In this document: in pieces, positions 57,346-64,000 of the stretch
Numbering within the stretch: position 1 is the stretch's first letter
Layout: the number at the start of each line of letters is the position of its first letter
NCBI GenBank assembly: GCA_029215795.1
Contig: JARDYH010000001.1
Location: 193,385,654 to 193,449,653 of the forward strand
Reading direction: 5' to 3'
Length of the DNA stretch: 64,000 nt
DNA from: Anniella stebbinsi
Lineage: Eukaryota > Chordata > Lepidosauria > Squamata > Anniellidae
Program-made: the position numbers and the translations under genes
The notes under the pieces: generated by a model
The model's input: the letters and a program-made list of their open reading frames with translations, nothing else
Told to the model about the DNA's origin: nothing
The model's database searches: none

Positions 57346-58103
57346 AGTGAATGGTCATATGAGTGGGGGAACAGCAGCTATCCCCTTCCTAAATGACTTC
57401 TGTGTATATTCTGGATTCTTGGTTCTATCCCTGGCTCATATCAGGAATAGTCAGCAAAACACAGAAACAGCATAGTAGAATTGTGGCTAAAAAGAATCTA
57501 TCTGTATTTGCTGATTATCCTAGAAATGAGACATATTATAACTCGTGCCCAGAATCTTCAACATGAAGTCCTTAACAATATGTGCTATTTTATTCCTCAC
57601 AATGGAACAAATAACAAAGGGCAATATATTCACACCATAGCCAGCCCCTCTGTTTTGAATAATACTTCTGTTACTTCCTAATAATCAGGGAAGAAACAGA
57701 GAATTGACTATCCCATTTCATTATAAAAGGAAGGTCCAGCCTTTGATCTTGTCAAAGGTCCAAGAGATGCAGAGATGGTCCAAGACAATTTGGTGTCTGA
57801 GTCAGAAGATAAATTATGATGGTAAAAATATAATAATGAACTATGTAATCGACCCTTAGTACTTGCATTGGGGGTAGGGGTGGGGATTCCAGTTTTTTAA
57901 AAATTTGCTACTGAATTAATTGGAATACCTTTTTGATGAATCAAGAAGTTTAAAATCAATTCATTTAACCAATCAGTTAAATATCTCAGCTTTAGCTGAG
58001 GGGGTCCTGGGGGTGGTGGTGGTTATGTGAGCATTGTCTCTCAAACTATCGCCCTACAGCTGTGACCAGCCCTTATTTCTGGACAAGTGAAAGAATTTCT
58101 GTG

Positions 58104-58127
58104 CTGAGGAGACACACACACACACAC
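58104..58127. repeat. (CA)n microsatellite
   Basis: About ten CA units with one interruption. 58128-59475 holds mostly unique sequence with no supported gene. Confidence 0.85.
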
Positions 58128-59475
58128 ACTCACACAGGATTGGATATTTGTAGTATTGCATTAGCATAGCATGGATGTCTTACAATATTGCAGGGAAATC
58201 CTAGAGCATCGATACACAGAGAATTATTTAACTGGAATCAGCCAGATCCTCCACAATTTATTATAGTCAAGTGCCTGGGGGAAGTGAAAAGGGGCACGTT
58301 TGAGATCTGGGCCTTTTTGCCCTAGCAACTGTACACAAATAACCCAACCATAATTTTCTGCTCCAGAGAATTTCTTCATATAAGATGCATCCACACAACA
58401 CTGGTGTGAGAAAATAAACAGGTGGACGGGGAGCATAAGGTCACCGGGAGGCAATTATGATTCACATTCGAAGCAGCTGCAAGACAACAGATGCTGAGGC
58501 ATCAGTCTTTGAGATGAAACGGAGCAAGAACGGTGCAAGGCAGCTCGTCGTAGAATTTCTCTCCCACAGACCCTTCTTTTACATTGCTGATGATAGTGGT
58601 TACCCTGGGCCTATGTGGGATTGTGTACGTTCTGTTGGTGGTCCCTGTTAAATGATGCCTCTTGTCTCATTGCCTGGTTCCCCTTGTGTAAAGGAAGCAG
58701 GAGCATTTCAGGCTCCAGCGGCCTAATAAGCCAGCCTGACAGCATCTTTCCCCCTCCAAGCTACATCTCTCTTATCCTGGGGGAGAAGCATAGGGGATCT
58801 GTGTCACCTGTGGACCAGATGTGCCCCAGATGCCCACGCCCCACTCCCTTTCTCCTGACTGACAATCATTTGGTGGTTTCCCAGCAGTTTTCTCCCATTC
58901 TGCAAGGTTGAAATGCCTCTCCTAAGGCTTTGTTGCTGGCAGGGAGAGCTTTCAGTTCAAATATGCTGGTATTTTGGCACCAATCCTTTGGCCTTCATCT
59001 CTGCTCACCACGGGAATGCAGCCTTCAGACCTTGGGCTGAAAGAGGTTTGACACCCCGGCATGGGCAGTGAAGATCAGTGAAGAGGGGGGCATAGATGTG
59101 GCCCACTCAAGATGGATCTTTAGTAAACAGCAATTGGCCACAGATTGTGTTCTCTTGCATGTCTAGTTCTGGACACATCCCTGGGATGCCTGTCTTTAAT
59201 GTGTACTCTTACATTCTTCAGAAAATAGGGCTGATCTGTAACTACTCCGTGTTTTGTGTCTCGTTTGACCATCTGTGAAAATGCTCACTTGTTTTAAGTG
59301 GCCCTCTCTCATGCCTGCCTCCAGTAATGCTGTCACACAGCTTTACTGGAGCAACACCGGAGAAGGGTGACATTATTCTGTCCGTGATCGGAGATTCACA
59401 TGGCCCCTGCACACTTAAGCACATGGCAGATACAGGTCACCAGCCAGCTGCTCAGCATCAGTGTGAAGGGGCTCC

Positions 59476-59863
59476 TAGGGATGCAGGAGAAATCTGCAAC
59501 AGAACCAAATGAGTTTATATTTTTATGAATCTGACCCAGGGATTCTGCAGCAGGACGGCTTTTCCCCTGTTGGGTAGAGTCCACAGACTTGCAGACCGTT
59601 TTCTTAAGCTTCTGGAATTTTGCACAAATATCATCTTAGAAAAACACACACACAAAATCCAGCAAAAAATGTGCATTTCTCTCATAGGCTAAAATGTGAG
59701 AAACTGAGAACGTTCATTTTGGAAGAATTTCTGCACGTGCGAATTTGTAAAAATTCAGAAACAAAAAGAAAATCCGGCTCTATCGATAGGCGGAGGACGG
59801 AACGAAAGGCGCCTGACAATCCATGAAACATGGAACGGATTTTGCAAAATCCATACATCCCTA
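59476..59863 (+). mobile_element. TAGGG-type hAT-like MITE (388 bp)
   Basis: Begins TAGGGATGCAGGAGAAATC and ends GCAAAATCCATACATCCCTA. The flanks GAAGGGGC (3 bp before the left end) and GAAGGAGC (right after the right end) are similar, as an imperfect 8-bp TSD. The interior matches 38193-38655, including 'cataggctaaaatgtgagaa' and 'cctgacaatccatgaaac'. 59864-61350 has no recognised feature beyond a short (TTTA)n at 61138. Confidence 0.65.
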
Positions 59864-61350
59864 GAAGGAGCCATTCACATGTAGAGATTTGTACAGATTG
59901 AGTTCCTCCATGTGAGAGGGAAACTTGTGCATCTGTACGCACATACGGCCCTGTCACCCCAATGTTGAATACGTGGTCAGTGTTGACCATGTCCAGCATT
60001 TCCATTGCCATGCAGAGGCATGGCTGACATGCATGATCCCATGCATTCATATGTGCCTCACAGGGATGTGTGAACTGTCCTGGCCTTATCTAGTCTTTGT
60101 GATCCATCCTAAGTGACCAATATTACCAAAGAAGCAACAGTTGGGTGAAACATTGGTGCTAAACAGTCCAAAGGTATGGTTGTTCTGCAGACAGATGCAG
60201 GGCCTACATGCAAAGGTATCCCCATTGAACTTCCTTCAACCCAATGGATGAAGTCCACTGGGGAGAAGCTGGGGGGGAAGGGCGAATTCCAGCAAAGGGT
60301 GGGGCCAAAGGGGTGATCAAAATACCAAAACTTCCAGCATATTGGCGATTAAAGCTCTTATTGACAGTCAGTAAGCCTTAGGGGAGATGGTTTTGTTGGA
60401 AAGTCTGGTGTGACTGACAGCAGAGTTGTCCCTAGTTTCTTGCTTTCATCATCCCCCTCTCCCATGCACTCTCAACACAACTCTTTCCATTTGACTCTCA
60501 CCCGTAGCTCTATTTGCCCGTGAATTAGAAGGAGCCAACACAGCGCTAATGTTCTTGCAGTTCTGCTGACTAAGGATGTGGGGATCATGATATTAACAAT
60601 CATGTCTTGGGTCCTGCAGGACTAACAGATGCATGAAGATCCCAGTGGCCTGGAAAACAGCAACATATGTTGCAGTCATTAATGAATTTTTTGCTGGTGT
60701 TTAGCAGCAAAGGCGACTGACACAACCAATTTGCTTTACCCTCAACAGAAGAGAAAGAGTAATTATGGAAGAGGGCACAGGGTAGTTTACCAGGCCTTCT
60801 GAAAAGAAAAATATAAAGAAAAGTTCATCTGCAGACGTATGCCAGCCTCCCATATCATTTGGTGCACCCTCTTTTTCAGAAGAAGCCCTCCTAATTTTTG
60901 CTAGTTGTTTTCATGGAGATTTGATAGACCAAATCTGGCACAAATGAAATAAAAGGGCTCTGGCTCTCCCACTTTCTTGCACATGTCTCACAAATATTAC
61001 TAAGCTATGTGCAAAATAGAGGCAAAATAGAAATATCTCAGAAATGTAAAACTTACAAATAAAAATTATGCTTACTTGCAATGTGAATCTTAAGATCTCA
61101 GTTCTCAAAAACAAGCAATTTAAGCTTTAAAGACCACTTTATTTATTTATTTCTTGGAGTTAAACATTTGTGTGACATTTTTTCAGCTCATGTTCAAAAT
61201 GGCTTAAGTAACAAATCCCAAAGGCACAGGGCATGGCCCATGTATGACTCACAAGCATACCCCATCCAGCTGTAAGCTCCTTCTGCAGGGGCCCTCCCCA
61301 AGCAAAAGGACTTATCTCTGATTAGCAGTTGATTGGAGATAAGGGGTGTG

Positions 61351-62449
61351 TTTGGATGACACTTTAGACAACGGAAGGGTTAATAACACTCACCGTGTGT
61401 TACCTTGCCGGTGCGCGCCACATGACATGTTGCCCCTCCCCTGACCAGGCATCCCTCTGAGCTGCTGTGTCTCCTCCCTCCCCCCTTCCTCAGTCCTCTG
61501 GCCATATCCCATCATGCACCGCAAGTTCTGCTGGCTGTATAGGAGCAGCCGGGGGGGGGGGCGGTTTCAGCTACTCCTGCCGGCGAACTCTATGACCAAG
61601 TGGAATAGTACACGGGGAGGGGGGTTCCCGACACACGACACTTTAAGTAACGGATTTCAGGATAAACAACTGAGCAGCCCATTGTTTTTCTCCATTGTTT
61701 AATTGCCCAAAATAGTGTACCAACAGTTGTGTGTGTGTTGTATGTTGCTTGCCACACGACACAATAAGCAACACAACTGACGGTTTCCTCTTCCCCTCTC
61801 CGTTGATTATCGTGTCGTCCACACTGAGACAAGATCTTTTCCCTGCCCAGCACTGAAAAGGAGGCATCTCTGTCAGTGCTGGGCAGGGAAAATGCCCCCT
61901 TCAGCTGAACTGCATGGATCAGATGAGAACGTGTGGCTAGGAAAGGTGTGTGAGAGAGTGGCCTGTTTCGGACGACATGATAAATCATGGAGGAGGGTCA
62001 AACAACCGTCCGTTGTGTTGCTTCTTGTGTCGTGTGGAGGGCAACACACAATGGACACTGAATTTAAGGTACACTATTTTAGTGAATTAATCAATGTGGA
62101 AAAACAACGGGCTTGCACATTGTTTATCCGGAGCCCCGTTGATTAACATGTCGTGTGGAGGGTATTCCCCCTCCGTCGAGTGGGTTATTCCATTTTCAAT
62201 AGAGTTCTCAGGCAGGAGCGACCAGAAGTACCCCGCCCGCTCTTACACAGCCTGCAGAACTCTATGGCTGATGGGGTGGGGCCAGGAGGACTAATGGTGG
62301 AGGGAGGAGCACCAGCCACCCAGATGGACGTGGGGACTTTCAGCCGCTCAACGGACGGCGGAGCAACATGTCATGTGGGGAGTGCCCCCTGCTTAGCATA
62401 CTATGAGTACACATTATCCCCCCTCCCTTGCCTAAAGTGTCGTCCGAAT
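61351..62449. mobile_element. 1.1-kb multilayer foldback element
   Basis: Outer ends TTTGGATGACACTTTAGACAA and TTGCCTAAAGTGTCGTCCGAA are inverted repeats. At least three further inverted layers nest around an axis near 61.9 kb: 'acgacactttaagtaacgg' (61635) against 'ccgttgattaacatgtcgt' (62133), 'gacacaataagcaacacaac' (61758) against 'gtgttgcttcttgtgtcgt' (62016), and 'gattatcgtgtcgtcc' (61805) against 'ggacgacatgataaatc' (61970). A central hairpin is formed by 61841-61856 and 61873-61888. Each layer carries a (T)CGGACGACA-like word, also the end motif of the 229-bp MITEs. No TSD is clear. Confidence 0.7.
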
Positions 62450-62762
62450 GCTGCCAGTCGCTCATATTGGGCTCTGGGCACACCCACTGCTGGCTTGCGA
62501 CCCATGGGAAATTTCCTGGGTGGCAATCCAGCCTTTGGGTTGGAAAAGGTCCCCTACCCTTGCAACAGACCCAATAAAAGAGGAAGGCCTTTCTGCAATG
62601 CAAACAAAGAGGAATGTGTCTTATTCTGAGAAGAAGCTGTTCTACAAAATCAGGCCCATAACTTCGAATGGCCAATGTTCATTCATGGACAGATGATAAC
62701 TGAAGCAGGGCTTGGTTTGTTGAAGATGGCAAGGTAAGTGACGCAGGGGCAGAAAGTGACTT

Positions 62763-63082
62763 TAGGCTGACCATATGAAAAGGAGGACAGGGCTCATGTA
62801 ACTTTAACTGTTGTAGATGAAAGGGAATTTCAGCCAGTGTTATTTGTATGCAATTAGTTCCTGGTGAAATTCCCTCTTCAACACAACAGTTAAAGTTGCA
62901 GGCACTATACTAGAGTGACCATATACAAAAGAAGGCAGGGCCCCTGCAACTTTAACTGTTGTGATGAAGAGGGACTTTCACCAGGAACTAATTGCATACA
63001 AATGACACTGGCTGAAATTCCCTTTTCTCTACAACTGATAAAGTTACATGAGCCCTGTCCTCCTTTTCATATGGTCAGCCTA
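62763..63082 (-). mobile_element. 320-bp palindromic hAT-type MITE, copy 5 (reverse, variant ends)
   Basis: Exactly 320 bp with TAGGCTGACCATATGAAAAG ends as in copy 3; the unmirrored centre is inverted as in copy 4. The flanks AGTGACTT and AGAATGTG do not form a TSD. Confidence 0.88.
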
Positions 63083-63184
63083 AGAATGTGTCTATGGTAT
63101 GAGGTAGATTTTACTATACTCAGCGGTATACAAATGCCACAAATAAATACATAAAAAATGTAAGTCCCAGGCCTTGCAGAAAGT

Positions 63185-63620
63185 TACAGGTTAAAACCAC
63201 CACCTCGAATTAGGCCTGGAAGCATATCATCAGCCACTGCAGTTGGCAAAGCAACATTTAACAAGAGACCAGAGGCAAAATCCAACCTAAGTCCTATATA
63301 GAGTAGACGCTTGAAATAAATGGCACTTAAGTTAGTCATGACTAATTTAAATCCCATTCCTTTCTCTTTTTAATTCCTTTTTATTATTATTTTCACAAAT
63401 CATAATTTCAATGGGTCTACTCAAAGTAGGATTTCTGTTGGATTATACCTCAGCTGCAGCATTTTGCACCAACAGAAGCTTCTGAGTCATCTTAAAGGGC
63501 AGTCCATGTATTGCATATTACAGTACTTAAGCCGTGATGTGTATAGTGTGGTGGGGGCCCTATCCACCCACTAGAGTGATGCAATCTGAGTGGCAGGTGT
63601 AACTGACAGAAATCTGCTCC
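63185..63620 (+). mobile_element. old LINE 3'-UTR-like repeat
   Basis: 'aaaaccaccacctcgaatta ggcctggaagcatatcatca gccactgcagttggcaaagc' and 'gctgcagcattttgcaccaa cagaagcttctgagtcatct taaagg' are words of a frequent squamate repeat; between them is about 150 bp of T/A-rich sequence that may be a later insertion. The remainder of the window (63621-64000) has T and G runs near 63655-63690 and nothing else. Confidence 0.45.
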
Positions 63621-64000
63621 AGAGACTAAAAAGCACTTTTTACCACATTTGGGGTTTTTTTTGGGGGGGGGGGAGGTTTTTTTTTAAAAAAAATATCTCG
63701 AGGTTTTTCCTCCCAGCCTCTTCATAAAGAAATTTGCACGTTTCGGTAAGCGCTTGTGAAAAAACAAAAAAACAAAAACAGCCCAAACAAAATGATCACC
63801 CCTACCTACTAGGGCAGTGATTTTTAAGCTGCCTTCCTTCAGGGAACCGCTCCTTAGCCATGTAACTCCTAGAGACTTCTGAGAATTTGGGAAAAGGTGC
63901 AAGGGTACACAGTTGGTTCATATGGTCACAGGCCTCCTGGGCCTCCCGTGTCCTCTGCAGCTTGAGTACATGCTAGAACACACCCAGTAATCTCCTGTGG

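Noticed and set aside
62630..62732. Possible plus-strand exon ending AAG|GTAAGTGAC with a plausible frame (EWPMFIHGQMITEAGLGLL)
   Set aside because: The donor is excellent but no acceptor with a pyrimidine tract was found upstream; kept out of the feature list.
1..64000. CRISPR array or bacterial system
   Set aside because: No regularly spaced direct repeats with unique spacers; tandem arrays are microsatellites, and the repeat content is vertebrate.

Overview
The window reads as intergenic or intronic DNA from a vertebrate, most likely a squamate reptile (lizard or snake). The evidence is the repeat content: tRNA-Ala-like SINE fragments, a 5S-rRNA-derived SINE, MIR/CORE-type SINEs with a 'gggatataaat ... 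aataaataaa' tail, many LINE 3' tails of the 'ctgcccagagagc ... gggcggtata' type, frequent (AAT)n arrays and many short DNA transposons. There is no bacterial-style gene arrangement, no operon and no long uninterrupted gene. Almost every open frame is short and overlaps a repeat. Family names come from pattern recognition and were not searched.

The clearest content is a dense set of cut-and-paste transposons whose ends and target-site duplications (TSDs) can be read directly. Five copies of one 320-bp palindromic hAT-type MITE lie at 456, 27936, 28769, 30161 and 62763; three keep perfect 8-bp TSDs. A second set shares TAGG/TATGG(..)TGTG-type ends and includes a 3.84-kb element (3179-7018, perfect 8-bp TSD), a 649-bp element that split an older repeat (8140-8788), a 663-bp hairpin (42087-42749, perfect TSD) and a 519-bp foldback (48495-49013, perfect TSD). 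A third family has 3-bp TSDs (16247-16814 and 34297-34864, both exactly 568 bp, plus a 140-bp relative at 52865). Others are a 229-bp MITE pair (3892, 14027), two TTAA-flanked hairpins (50992, 54118), a CAGTGG-ended hAT MITE (20583), an ACCGTATTT-ended composite carrying a GC-rich cargo (39791-40613) and a 1.1-kb multilayer foldback (61351-62449).

Host coding content is only weakly visible. On the minus strand there are candidate internal exons with good splice sites and an open frame at 46322-46399, 36428-36506, 15730-15855, 13316-13363 and 828-891. The 36.5, 15.9 and 13.4 kb exons have compatible phases (ending or starting on codon boundaries), so they could be consecutive exons of one gene read right to left with introns of about 20 kb and 2.4 kb. 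I do not recognise the protein. On the plus strand, candidates at 37281-37335 and 45848-45972 are also phase-compatible with each other. The two sets interleave on opposite strands, so at least one may be chance.

By region: 0-9 kb is nested transposons; 9-20 kb is older repeats with candidate exons and the first 568-bp MITE; 20-24 kb holds two GC-rich blocks; 24-32 kb holds MIR/SINE/LINE debris and the cluster of three 320-bp MITEs; 32-39 kb is mostly unique with the second 568-bp MITE; 39-43 kb holds the GC-cargo element and the long hairpin; 43-55 kb is mixed repeats; 55-61 kb is mostly unique; 61-64 kb holds the large foldback and the last 320-bp MITE.
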